Shown piece after piece: positions 8,774 to 15,988 of a DNA stretch of 43,061 nt. The stretch comes from Methanobrevibacter thaueri (GTDB lineage: Archaea > Methanobacteriota > Methanobacteria > Methanobacteriales > Methanobacteriaceae). The notes beneath the pieces were generated by a model that ran no database searches, had not been told where the DNA came from, and worked only from the letters and a program-made list of their open reading frames with translations. A program made the position numbers and the translations under genes. How positions within the stretch are numbered: position 1 is the stretch's first letter; every line of letters starts with the position of its first letter. The stretch is taken from the NCBI RefSeq assembly GCF_015062905.1, contig NZ_SUTK01000012.1:1-43061 (forward strand). The letters are read 5' to 3'.

Positions 8774-9640
8774 TTAATATTTGTGTAAATCATTTAAACT
8801 TTTTATCATTGATTCTCGAATTGCATATTTTTTCTGTAAATTGCTAAGAGAATCAACCAAATCACGTCTAAATCTCTCACAGGCATAATCATCATATGTG
8901 AATTTGATTCCGTCATACTGAATATCCATCAGAATCAAATAGTCGGGTTCTGTGACCTTGATATATGCTCTTGGCTCATCGGCTTCAGGATTAAGCAATC
9001 TTTCAACCTCATCCAGGGTCATCTTGCCAACTGCAACATCAATGAAAACCCTCATCATCTTCCTAACCATGTTCCATAAAAATGATTCACCGTAAATATC
9101 AACGAATATTGGAGATAATGTATCATGGAGATTAGGAAATTCCCTTTTGTGATAATCATCCAATTCAACTTTTGAGATTTTAATGTCATCGATCGTACGG
9201 GTGGTTGTTTTCTGAAACCTTTTTGTAAAATTAGTGAAGTTATGGGTGCCCTTAAAGACTTCAGCACACTCATTGAGCTTGTCGATATCCAAATCCTGGA
9301 AAAGCATATACCGATATTGTCTCATTTGGGCATACCTCGGCTTAAAAGCATAGCGAACAGGCGCACTTGCCAATATTTGAATATCATCCGGAAGAGAATT
9401 ATTGATTTCGTTTACCCGAACTTCCTTTTCAGACTGAAAGCTGATCACATTGCCCAAGCTATGAACGCCAGCATCGGTTCTTCCTGCAATTCTGAACCTG
9501 GACTTCTTCAAATCGTCAATGTAGTCCAGTTTACGCAAATGGTAAATCAATTCCTCTTCGACCGTTCTGAGGTTAGGCTGCCTTTGAAAGCCATGAAAAT
9601 TAGTTCCAATATATCCGATTTTAAGTGCAGTTCGCTTCAT
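8774..9640 (-). CDS. truA: tRNA pseudouridine(38-40) synthase TruA
   Basis: Makes pseudouridine at positions 38-40 of the tRNA anticodon arm. The 288-residue protein starts MKRTALKIGYIGTNFHGFQR, the usual TruA N-terminus. It carries the catalytic aspartate D56 in GRTDAGVH and the later motif FLWNMVRKMMRVFIDVA. The open frame continues upstream to 9739, but that 33-residue extension crosses a strong hairpin and has no ribosome binding site, so ATG 9640 is preferred. A TATA-like TAATATAAAA (plus strand) at 9658-9667 lies just upstream. It appears to be the first gene of the operon running to mfnF. Confidence 0.93.
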   Translation of the reverse strand: MKRTALKIGYIGTNFHGFQRQPNLRTVEEELIYHLRKLDYIDDLKKSRFRIAGRTDAGVHSLGNVISFQSEKEVRVNEINNSLPDDIQILASAPVRYAFKPRYAQMRQYRYMLFQDLDIDKLNECAEVFKGTHNFTNFTKRFQKTTTRTIDDIKISKVELDDYHKREFPNLHDTLSPIFVDIYGESFLWNMVRKMMRVFIDVAVGKMTLDEVERLLNPEADEPRAYIKVTEPDYLILMDIQYDGIKFTYDDYACERFRRDLVDSLSNLQKKYAIRESMIKSLNDLHKY

Positions 9641-9695
9641 CAATATAATATTTGGTTTAATATAAAATAAGTTTTTAGAAAAAATGAGGAGGAAA

Positions 9696-9722
9696 GCAAA
9701 TAGCTTGATGAAAGCTATTTGC
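9696..9722 (-). terminator. Strong stem-loop followed by T-rich tract
   Basis: A perfect 11-bp inverted repeat (GCAAATAGCTT / AAGCTATTTGC) encloses a 5-nt loop. Read on the minus strand it is followed by TTTCCTCCTC and then TTTTTTCT, the layout of an intrinsic terminator. No annotated gene ends here, so it would end a short transcript starting upstream near 9836 or act in the truA leader. Confidence 0.55.
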
Positions 9723-9836
9723 CTAAAATTATATGGCATACTATTGCGAAGTAATCATAATAAGGAATAAAATTAAAATTATTTGAAGTAGTTATATTGT
9801 ATAATTTTAATTATCCAATTACTCAATAGTAATATA
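9696..9836 (-). ncRNA. Candidate operator-controlled small RNA, about 140 nt
   Basis: Inferred, not recognised as a known RNA. A TATA-like TTTAAATAA (minus strand, 9857-9865) with an AAGTATTACT operator immediately after it predicts a start near 9836. The next strong signal downstream is the 11-bp stem-loop with a T-rich tail at 9696-9722. No credible reading frame of more than a few codons lies between with a ribosome binding site. The alternative is a long regulated leader for truA that is partly terminated at the hairpin. Confidence 0.33.
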
Positions 9837-9867
9837 TTTAATAATTATAGTAATACTTATTTAAAAT
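9828..9867 (-). promoter_or_regulatory. Promoter with AAGTAWTACTT-type operators, no annotated target
   Basis: AGTAATACTT (9849-9858) abuts a TATA-like box (9857-9865); the operator centre (9853) is 8 bp downstream of the box centre. A weaker copy, AGTAATAT (9828-9835), is centred 21 bp further on. The geometry copies the nikA1, nikA2 and GNAT2 promoters, yet the next gene is truA, about 200 bp away. Confidence 0.5.
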
Positions 9868-9886
9868 TTGTTAAAAATTATTACTA

Positions 9887-10157
9887 ATTAAATTCAATAA
9901 ACCAAGGAAATAATAGCACTAAAACCAATATATCCAATAATTAGCAATTTTTAGAAATTTAATCCAAAAATAAAATAAATACATATCCTAAAATTATTCG
10001 AGTAATAATTATCGGATTATTGAATTTTCCATAAAATCATTAAAAATCGACTGTTAGACTCTTTATTAAAAAAATGAAAGCATAAAATCAGTTTTTATAA
10101 AAAAATTTCCAGTAAATCAGATAAAATAAAAAAAGATAAGAATTCTGTAGAAAAAAC
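9887..10157. other. AT-rich intergenic stretch without recognisable gene
   Basis: No convincing frame with a ribosome binding site and no tRNA-like fold is visible. It contains an AT-only inverted repeat (AATTATT...AATAATT, 9992-10010) and several T-runs on the minus strand (for example near 10100 and 10125-10136) that could end the GNAT1 transcript. Confidence 0.5.
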
Positions 10158-10187
10158 AAGTATTACTTTTCTTAAAAAATAATACTA
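10158..10187. promoter_or_regulatory. AAGTAWTACTT operator pair downstream of GNAT1
   Basis: A perfect AAGTATTACTT (10158-10168) is followed by ATAATACTA (10179-10187). The inner half-sites read GTATTA-N14-TAATAC. It lies just past the GNAT1 stop codon, so its target is unclear: a minus-strand TTTAAGAAA box ends next to the perfect copy and could drive a short leftward transcript. Confidence 0.5.
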
Positions 10188-10191
10188 CCAT

Positions 10192-10698
10192 TCAACACAA
10201 ATATTTCACCATATGAGTTGTCTCATCATAATCATCTTCCTCAATTGTGATTTCATAACCTACAGATGTCCAGAAGGGAATTCCGGAATCCAAGTATCTG
10301 TGAGTGTGAAGATAAATCCTATCATATCCGACATTCTTGGCAAATTCCTCCATAATATCCACTAACTTTCGGGCAATTCCATGTCTTCTGTAATTTTTAT
10401 CCACCATTAATCTCCAAATGCTTGCAGTGTCCTCTTTTGTATAAATGCCTCTAAATAATTCATTATCAAAATCATAAGCTCTGATGGCTGCAGTTGCAAT
10501 AATTTTATCCCCATCCAATGCAATGTAAAAATTATTGGTGGACGGCAAAAGATAATACTCTTCCATCCCATCAATATCATAATGGAATTTTGGAGTGGGA
10601 CCTATTCCATAGACTTCCATAATCTGACCATATAAAAAGTCTTTAACATTAGCAATTTCCACAGAATTATTTTTAACTGCCCTAATTTCAATATCCAT
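10192..10698 (-). CDS. GNAT-family N-acetyltransferase (GNAT1)
   Basis: 168-residue acetyl-CoA-dependent acetyltransferase; substrate unknown. The core is in the second half: ASIWRLMVDKNYRRHGIARK carries the acetyl-CoA pyrophosphate loop (RRHGIA, R/Q-x2-G-x-A type), followed by YDRIYLHTHRYLDSGIPFWTSVGY, the usual C-terminal beta-bulge region. ATG 10698 has GGGGAA upstream. It is the last gene of the nikA1-nikB1-nikC1 unit, 41 bp after nikC1. It is clearly related to the second GNAT at 15278-15841 (both share EYY, SIWRL-V, YLHTH and FWT-GY). That both importer sub-units carry one suggests a shared role, for example modifying or detoxifying the imported ligand. Confidence 0.85.
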   Translation of the reverse strand: MDIEIRAVKNNSVEIANVKDFLYGQIMEVYGIGPTPKFHYDIDGMEEYYLLPSTNNFYIALDGDKIIATAAIRAYDFDNELFRGIYTKEDTASIWRLMVDKNYRRHGIARKLVDIMEEFAKNVGYDRIYLHTHRYLDSGIPFWTSVGYEITIEEDDYDETTHMVKYLC

Positions 10699-10739
10699 AA
10701 TATTCCCCTAAAAAATAAAAATAAGAATAAGAATTTATC

Positions 10740-11597
10740 TTATTCCTGTGCAGTTTCAGGATTTAGCAATTTTTCAACATTCTCCCCAATGAAGTCAAAC
10801 AACAATACAACAATCAATAATGACATACCCGGGTAGAATGCCAACCACCAATAACCTGAAGATAGATAATTCATTGATTCGGCTAATATTACACCGATTG
10901 CAGGCTCGTGTGGAGGTAAACCAAATCCTAAAAAGGTAATTGCCGCTTCGTGCATGATTGCATGCGGAAACATTAAAATAACTCCAACAATGATTTGAGA
11001 TATAATCAAAGGTAAGATATGTTTTGTAGCAACCCATATCTTTGATTTACCTAGGTTTTCAGCTAAATGAATGTATTCCTTGGTTTTAATTTCCTTAACT
11101 TCAGATCTTAAAACCCTTGCAAGAGGAGTCCAATGAGTCAGACCAACACCCATAATTACCCCGAATACTCCTCCACCAAACATGATGGAAACGAGGATAA
11201 TTAAAAGAATATGAGGTATTGAACCGAACAGATCAATAATTCCTGCAACACATTCGTCTGCAATCTTATTGAAACTTGAAAACAATCCTAAAATTATAGA
11301 AATAATTGTACTTACAGCAGATGCAATGAAACCCACCATAATACTTAATCCAAGCCCGGCAATTGTACGCTGAAACATGTCCCTCCCCATCCAATCTGTT
11401 CCGAAAAGATGTTCTAAAGAAGGCATTTGATTAGCATTGACAAAACTTGTTGGAATGTCTCTTATAAAATAACCTGAAATGAATATTGATACAATAACTA
11501 TAACTGAAAGTATGATAATGACAAGAGTCTTTGTCCTGAGATTAGCAGGGTATAAAAACCATTGCTTCTTATCGTCAGTTTCCTTTTTTCTAATCAT
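10740..11597 (-). CDS. NikC/DppC/OppC-type ABC importer permease (set 1)
   Basis: Inner-membrane permease of a nickel/peptide-class importer, 285 residues. An N-terminal helix (residues ~22-42) precedes the conserved periplasmic-side motif EHLFGTDWMGRDMFQRTIAG. Then come the five-helix BPD domain and the EAA loop (GKSKIWVATKHILP). HEAAITFLGFGLPPHEPAIG near the C-terminus is diagnostic of the OppC/NikC branch. The longer frame starts at 11627, but ATG 11597 has GGAGAGTGA upstream and overlaps nikB1 by only 8 bp; the paralogue nikC2 overlaps nikB2 by exactly the same amount. It pairs with NikB1; the ATPases are at 15989-17552. Confidence 0.88.
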   Translation of the reverse strand: MIRKKETDDKKQWFLYPANLRTKTLVIIILSVIVIVSIFISGYFIRDIPTSFVNANQMPSLEHLFGTDWMGRDMFQRTIAGLGLSIMVGFIASAVSTIISIILGLFSSFNKIADECVAGIIDLFGSIPHILLIILVSIMFGGGVFGVIMGVGLTHWTPLARVLRSEVKEIKTKEYIHLAENLGKSKIWVATKHILPLIISQIIVGVILMFPHAIMHEAAITFLGFGLPPHEPAIGVILAESMNYLSSGYWWLAFYPGMSLLIVVLLFDFIGENVEKLLNPETAQE

Positions 11598-12579
11598 TAA
11601 ATTCACTCTCCTTAATTCTTGGATCAATTAGGTAATAAGAGATATCGGCAAGTAGATTTCCAACAAATACAAATACTGCACTGAATACTACAATTCCTAA
11701 AAACAGAGGAACATCATTTTGAAGACCTGCGACTACAGCCGTTTGACCTATTCCAGGATATGAAAATACCTGTTCCACTAAAACAGCTCCTCCAAATAAT
11801 TCACTGAATGATAAAAACTGCAATGTTATGGCCGGCAACAGTATATTTCTTATTCCATGATTCTTTACTAAATCCCAACCTTTTTCACCTCTTGATTTAG
11901 CGAATAATACATAATCAGAGGATAAAACTTGAATCAGTTCATTACGGGTGTACATGGCAATCGGTGCCAAACCGACCAAACTCAATGTTAAAGTAGGAAG
12001 AACAAGTCTTGATGCCCATTCCATAAATGTTGCATCAGTACTTTTAACTCCAATAGGAACACCGAATCCAATCGGGAACCATCCTAAATAAACCGCAAAA
12101 ACCATTAAAATAAGTATACCTACCCAGAAGGAAGGTGCAGATTGAATTGCATAACAGTAAACCTTAACTGCTTTGTCAATCCATGACCCTTTGTTTTTAC
12201 CAGCTACAACTCCTAAAGCAAAACCCAATATTCCACTTAACAGCCATGAAATCGCCATTAACACAATTGAAGCTAAAAATTTATCAATAATAACATCTAT
12301 CACCGGCGCACGATAAATTAAAGATGTTCCAAGATTTCCTTGAGCCAAATCAAGCAGCCAATGATAAATTTTTGTAGTTAATGGAACATTAGTGCCAAAA
12401 TATTGTTGTAAAATTTGTCTTTGTGCTTCTGATACTGCAGCTCCTTTCAAATAAGCATTAACCGGGTCAATAGGGGATAAATCTAATAATACAAAACTGA
12501 ATATTGCAACAGCAATCATCAAAATTATGAAACGTATTAACTTGTAACTAAAAAATTTAATTAATTTTTGTTTATTCAA
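11590..12579 (-). CDS. NikB/DppB/OppB-type ABC importer permease (set 1)
   Basis: 329-residue partner permease. The N-terminal helix with FVLLDLSPIDPVNAYLKG is the OppB/NikB signature (LSPIDPV resembles the nickel-type subset). The BPD domain contains ARSRGEKGWDLVKNHGIRN (EAA loop) and LVEQVFSYPGIGQTAV. The start codon is TTG (12579), with a GGGGGG run at 12589-12594 as the ribosome binding site. A poly-T gap separates it from nikA1, which may lower its expression. It overlaps nikC1 by 8 bp. Substrate nickel, cobalt, peptide or a metal-chelate cannot be settled by sequence alone. Confidence 0.88.
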   Translation of the reverse strand: MNKQKLIKFFSYKLIRFIILMIAVAIFSFVLLDLSPIDPVNAYLKGAAVSEAQRQILQQYFGTNVPLTTKIYHWLLDLAQGNLGTSLIYRAPVIDVIIDKFLASIVLMAISWLLSGILGFALGVVAGKNKGSWIDKAVKVYCYAIQSAPSFWVGILILMVFAVYLGWFPIGFGVPIGVKSTDATFMEWASRLVLPTLTLSLVGLAPIAMYTRNELIQVLSSDYVLFAKSRGEKGWDLVKNHGIRNILLPAITLQFLSFSELFGGAVLVEQVFSYPGIGQTAVVAGLQNDVPLFLGIVVFSAVFVFVGNLLADISYYLIDPRIKESEFND

Positions 12580-12603
12580 TGAAACTAACCCCCCTTAAAT
12601 TTT

Positions 12604-12629
12604 AAAAAAAAAATAAAAAAAGGAAAAAA
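12604..12629 (-). terminator. Poly-T tract between nikA1 and nikB1
   Basis: Minus-strand T-runs of 6, 7 and 10 lie right after the nikA1 stop. Euryarchaeal RNA polymerase terminates at such oligo-T tracts without a hairpin, so this probably ends part of the transcripts and leaves the binding protein in excess. The same arrangement recurs after nikA2. Confidence 0.5.
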
Positions 12630-12632
12630 TGT

Positions 12633-14255
12633 TTAAGCTGTGGAATTGGTTCTAGTCCAATCACAGATATTAATTAAAACATCGTTTCCTAAACCATCAG
12701 GTTGTTCACCAATGTCGATTCCATCTTTAATGAAATAGTTGTAGTCGTAGTTTACGAGCCATGCGAATGGAGCGTCACCAGCAGGACCCCAACCTCCACC
12801 ATTTACAAGAGCGGATTCAGCCCATAATGTGTCAGCAGTATTGAAGTCAGTTGCATGCATTGCGTCTTCCATCAATTTGTCGGATTCAGTGTTGTTATAT
12901 AAACCAGGGTTCATATAGAATTCATCGGCATCTTTACTGTGGTATTGTTGATAGATTGATTTATATGGATCTGGAGAAGTTTGTTGCATTAATGCAGCTG
13001 AACTGTACATGTTTGCATAGATGGTATCCCAATCAGCACCTTTAAGATTTACTTCAATTCCAATTTCTTTTGCTTGTTCAGCAAATACTGTGGATAGAGA
13101 TTGTCTGTCAAGATAATCCGGTGGATAGTATAAATCGAATGATGCTTTTACACCATCTTTTTCAACGATTCCATCTCCATTAGTATCTTCCCATCCGCCT
13201 TCTTTCAAGATACGTTTTGCCTCATCGATGTTTCCATCCTGAACTTTTGCAGCTTGATTTGCATAATCTCTTGTATCGACGCTTGTGTATTCAGGAGTTG
13301 CGTGTCCTGCGAATACTTCATCACACATTTTTTGACGGTCAACACCAACGTTTAAGGCTTGTCTAATCGCTTTATCAGCAGTTACATTGTTACCAATTTT
13401 CCAACCGCTTTCATTAGTTACGTTACCAGTATCTTCAAGATAAGGGAAGGATACACCTTGTGCCCTACCTGCAGATTTTTCAACAAATTGATATCCGTCA
13501 ACTGTTTGATTTAATGCAGAAGTTGCCACTGGCACTACATCTACTTGACCTGATTTAGCGAGTTCCAACCAGGTTGATTCTTCAGGGAATAACAAGGTAA
13601 TTTGAGTAAAGTATGGTTTGTCACCGTAGTAGTTATCATTAACTTTGAAAATAGCTTGTTGACCTTTATCCCAATGGTCTAATACGTAAGGTCCAGTACC
13701 AATAGGGTTTTCACCATAAGTGTTGTTGTCATACTCTTCAGGAACAATACCAACATATCTTAAATCATAGATAAATGTTGATCTAGGTTCAACCAAAGTA
13801 AATTCAACACAAGTATCATTTTTAGCAGTTACTTTCTCAAGATTTGTTAAATCCAAATCAGTTTCAGTTTCTTTTGCAGTGTTGAATGTAGTTTCTACAT
13901 CTTTTGCATCGAAAGTTGAATTGTCTGAGAATTTAACATCATTTCTTAAATTTACAGTCCATGTTTTTCCATCTCCACTGATAGAATAATCAGTAGCTAA
14001 ATCTGGAACGATTTCTCCCTTCTTATCTGTCTTAAATAAACAACTTTGTACTAAAGGATTATAGTTTTGGTGCCCACATCCCCAACCGGTAAGCGGATCA
14101 AAACCGGATTCCGGTTCTTTAATGTTACTGTGTGCTGCAACTGTCAAATGTGTCGGATCATTATCAGTTGATCCACCCATCAATGCAAATGCAGCGACAG
14201 CAATAACAATGATTGCTACAACAGCACCAATAATCATCATTGTCTTTTTTTCCAT
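12633..14255 (-). CDS. NikA/CntA-like solute-binding protein, family 5 (set 1)
   Basis: 540-residue extracytoplasmic binding protein of the SBP_bac_5 family. An N-terminal membrane anchor (MIIGAVVAIIVIAVAAFALM, residues ~6-25) has no lipobox Cys, as is common in archaea. The mature region starts HLTVAAHSN and carries DLATDYSISGDGKTWTVNLR plus VKFSDN, GENPIGTGPYVLDHWDKGQ and ADKAIRQALNVGVDRQKM, all family hallmarks. The pattern resembles NikA/CntA metal-chelate binders more than general peptide binders, but this is judgement. The frame extends upstream to 14309; ATG 14255 is chosen for its GGTGA site (14261-14265). Expression should be controlled by the operators at 14290-14363. Confidence 0.88.
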   Translation of the reverse strand: MEKKTMMIIGAVVAIIVIAVAAFALMGGSTDNDPTHLTVAAHSNIKEPESGFDPLTGWGCGHQNYNPLVQSCLFKTDKKGEIVPDLATDYSISGDGKTWTVNLRNDVKFSDNSTFDAKDVETTFNTAKETETDLDLTNLEKVTAKNDTCVEFTLVEPRSTFIYDLRYVGIVPEEYDNNTYGENPIGTGPYVLDHWDKGQQAIFKVNDNYYGDKPYFTQITLLFPEESTWLELAKSGQVDVVPVATSALNQTVDGYQFVEKSAGRAQGVSFPYLEDTGNVTNESGWKIGNNVTADKAIRQALNVGVDRQKMCDEVFAGHATPEYTSVDTRDYANQAAKVQDGNIDEAKRILKEGGWEDTNGDGIVEKDGVKASFDLYYPPDYLDRQSLSTVFAEQAKEIGIEVNLKGADWDTIYANMYSSAALMQQTSPDPYKSIYQQYHSKDADEFYMNPGLYNNTESDKLMEDAMHATDFNTADTLWAESALVNGGGWGPAGDAPFAWLVNYDYNYFIKDGIDIGEQPDGLGNDVLINICDWTRTNSTA

Positions 14256-14289
14256 AATTTCACCATATAACAATTCTATATTAAAACAA

Positions 14290-14363
14290 TAGTAATACTT
14301 TTTAATCAATAAATGCTCAATAAGTAATACTTATATAAATTATTTTAATATTAAGTAATATTT
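14290..14363 (-). promoter_or_regulatory. nikA1 promoter with three AAGTAWTACTT operators
   Basis: TATA box TTTATATAA (minus strand, 14331-14339) overlaps the end of a perfect AAGTAATACTT (14322-14332). A 10/11 copy, TAGTAATACTT, is at 14290-14300 and a third, AAGTAATATTT, at 14353-14363. Centres are 14295, 14327 and 14358, spacing 32 and 31 bp. Predicted start is near 14309, so sites flank and cover the core promoter, as expected of a repressor. Confidence 0.7.
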
Positions 14364-14536
14364 AGGACATATTTATATAAAAAGATATTTATTACTTTTA
14401 AGTTTTATTTGAAAAATTATAAGAAAAATAAAAAACGCAATATAAAATGAACGAGTAGAGCAAAATAACATTACTAAATTGCCTAAATAAAAAAATTAAG
14501 AATGCTGAAAATAAATAAATGAATGTAAAAAATCAT
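14364..14536. other. AT-rich remainder of the nikA1 / QueG-like divergent spacer
   Basis: The nikA1-QueG-like gap is 317 bp long. Apart from the operators and TATA boxes at its two ends this middle part holds no frame with a ribosome binding site and no clear hairpin. Confidence 0.5.
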
Positions 14537-14552
14537 CATAAAAGTAATACTT
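14537..14552 (+). promoter_or_regulatory. Promoter and operator of the QueG-like gene
   Basis: A TATA-like CATAAAAG (14537-14544) overlaps a perfect AAGTAATACTT (14542-14552). The predicted start is near 14566, about 7 bases before ATG 14573, so the message would be leaderless or nearly so. The box-to-operator distance (7 bp) matches the nikA promoters. Confidence 0.55.
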
Positions 14553-14572
14553 AAATACATTTAAATATTATT

Positions 14573-15283
14573 ATGACAAGATATTTGTCCATGGATTTGT
14601 CCACAAAACTTAAAGGGTATTTAAAGAAAAAAGGTGCAAGCGAAGTGGGCTTTGCAGACATCACCAACTTTACGCCAAAGCCAGGATTAACTTCAGGCGT
14701 TATTTTTTATATCGCTTATCCTAAAGAAATTATCAGAAATATGCAGAATGCACCAACACAGGAATATCTTGAGGAATTGATTAGTTTAAATACACGATTG
14801 GACGCACTTGGGATGACATGCGAAGAATTCCTAATAGATGATGGATATGATGCATATGCCCAAACAAAAAAGAGATTGGGAACCGATTTTGGTGAGTTCA
14901 ATTCCTTTGAATTGCCCCACAAAACAATAGCCACCCGTGCGGGGCTTGGATGGATTGGCAAGTCCGCATTGTTTACAACATTGAAGTTTGGATCAGCATT
15001 AAGAATGTCATCGGTTTTAACAAATGCCCCCTTAGATTATGGAACCCCTATCCTCAAATCAAAATGCGGAAAATGCGAATCATGCAAGGATGCATGTCTT
15101 GGAGGAGCAATAAGCGGCAAGGAATGGAATTATAAACTCAAAAGAAATGATTTCTATGATGACCGAAAATGTGAAAAATATGCGCTGAAAGTTTCAGAAG
15201 AAAACCTGGGAAAAGCAGATACAGTATGTGGAAAATGTATTTTCGCATGCCCACATACACAACGATACATTAAACGATTATAG
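14573..15283 (+). CDS. QueG-like double [4Fe-4S] protein (epoxyqueuosine reductase family)
   Basis: 236 residues related to QueG, a cobalamin-dependent epoxyqueuosine reductase. The QueG-type motif RAGLGWIGKSAL is at residues 122-133. Two ferredoxin-type cluster sites follow: C165, C168, C171, C175, and C200, C219, C222, C226 followed by P227. It is shorter than bacterial QueG, lacking the C-terminal HEAT-like part. Archaea make archaeosine, not queuosine, so the real substrate is unknown. ATG 14573 has no ribosome binding site (leaderless?); the in-frame ATG at 14591 is possible. Its own AAGTAATACTT operator puts it in the same regulon as the importers. It ends by overlapping GNAT2 tail to tail by 6 bp. 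Confidence 0.82.
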   Translation: MTRYLSMDLSTKLKGYLKKKGASEVGFADITNFTPKPGLTSGVIFYIAYPKEIIRNMQNAPTQEYLEELISLNTRLDALGMTCEEFLIDDGYDAYAQTKKRLGTDFGEFNSFELPHKTIATRAGLGWIGKSALFTTLKFGSALRMSSVLTNAPLDYGTPILKSKCGKCESCKDACLGGAISGKEWNYKLKRNDFYDDRKCEKYALKVSEENLGKADTVCGKCIFACPHTQRYIKRL

Positions 15284-15841
15284 TTTTACTGCATATCTAA
15301 AATCAATGGATTGAGGATTAATGTCCAAACATTGAATTTGTTTGTCCATATGAACTGTCAAGAGTTCATCATTACTATCCAAAACAACAACAAACCCCAT
15401 CTTTGTCCAAAAATGAAGGGCACCCTCCAAATTTTTATGAGTATGCAAATAAATGTCACGATACCCCACTTCATTTGCAAAATTTTCGGCAATGCTGAAC
15501 ATCTTTGAAGCCAAACCGCAACGCCTGCATCGCCTATCTACGAATAATCTCCATATACTTGAAGTGGTGTCATTAGAATACAAATGCCTAAACTCAGGGA
15601 AATCTTTATCATAAGCCCTTAAACCAATTGTAGCAATTATTTCTCCAGTTTCTTCAGCATAAGCTACAAAAAAGTTATTCATTTCAGGATCAATATAATA
15701 CTCTTTCATATTCACGATATCTTGATGCCATTCAGGAACATAATCATAACCGAACTCAAGCTTAATCATTTTAAATAAAAATTCCTGAACCTCTTCAATT
15801 TGTTTTGAATCATCACTTAATTCCTTAATTACAACATTCAT
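15278..15841 (-). CDS. GNAT-family N-acetyltransferase (GNAT2)
   Basis: 187-residue paralogue of GNAT1. The acetyl-CoA loop region reads SSIWRLFVDRRCRRCGLASK, where the usual Arg/Gln-x-x-Gly-x-Ala is RRCGLA. YRDIYLHTHKNLEGALHFWTKMGF follows. A C-terminal tail of ~25 residues beyond the core (QCLDINPQSIDFRYAVKL) is absent from GNAT1. ATG 15841 is preferred to the upstream GTG 15850. It is divergent from nikD1/nikE1 and has a promoter with two operators of the importer type, so it is probably induced together with them. Substrate unknown. Confidence 0.83.
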   Translation of the reverse strand: MNVVIKELSDDSKQIEEVQEFLFKMIKLEFGYDYVPEWHQDIVNMKEYYIDPEMNNFFVAYAEETGEIIATIGLRAYDKDFPEFRHLYSNDTTSSIWRLFVDRRCRRCGLASKMFSIAENFANEVGYRDIYLHTHKNLEGALHFWTKMGFVVVLDSNDELLTVHMDKQIQCLDINPQSIDFRYAVKL

Positions 15842-15860
15842 ATTAACCACTTTTCAAAAA

Positions 15861-15912
15861 AAGTATTACATTTTACCCTAATTTTATGCAATATGTAATA
15901 CTTTTTATTAAA
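15861..15912 (-). promoter_or_regulatory. GNAT2 promoter with two AAGTAWTACTT operators
   Basis: AAGTATTACAT (15861-15871) and ATGTAATACTT (15893-15903), each 10/11 to the consensus, are centred 32 bp apart (15866, 15898). A TATA-like TTTAATAAA (minus strand, 15904-15912) lies immediately upstream of the second. This is the same layout as nikA1 and nikA2. The sites may also act on the divergent nikD1/E1 promoter. Confidence 0.62.
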
Positions 15913-15946
15913 TTTTGAATAACTTTAATATTGATAAAGTACAAAT

Positions 15947-15985
15947 TAGTATATAAAATTTATCATTTTAATTTAATAAGGTGAT
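15947..15985 (+). promoter_or_regulatory. nikD1/nikE1 promoter and ribosome binding site
   Basis: TATA-like GTATATAAAA (about 15949-15958) and a strong AGGTGAT (15979-15985) precede ATG 15989. No operator copy abuts this TATA box; the nearest (15893-15903) is about 50 bp upstream. Confidence 0.5.
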
Positions 15986-15988
15986 TAA

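Noticed and set aside
8774..9739. Longer TruA with 33 extra N-terminal residues starting at 9739
   Set aside because: The extension has no ribosome binding site, crosses the 11-bp stem-loop at 9696-9722 and precedes the conserved TruA start MKRTALKIGYIG.
9685..9771. Plus-strand 28-codon frame beginning ATGAGGAGG
   Set aside because: No ribosome binding site before it and it reads straight through the stem-loop; better explained as the terminator region.
9991..10010. AT-only inverted repeat AATTATT...AATAATT as a terminator or operator
   Set aside because: Composed of A/T only in an AT-rich gap, weak as a hairpin and unlike the AAGTAWTACTT sites in sequence.
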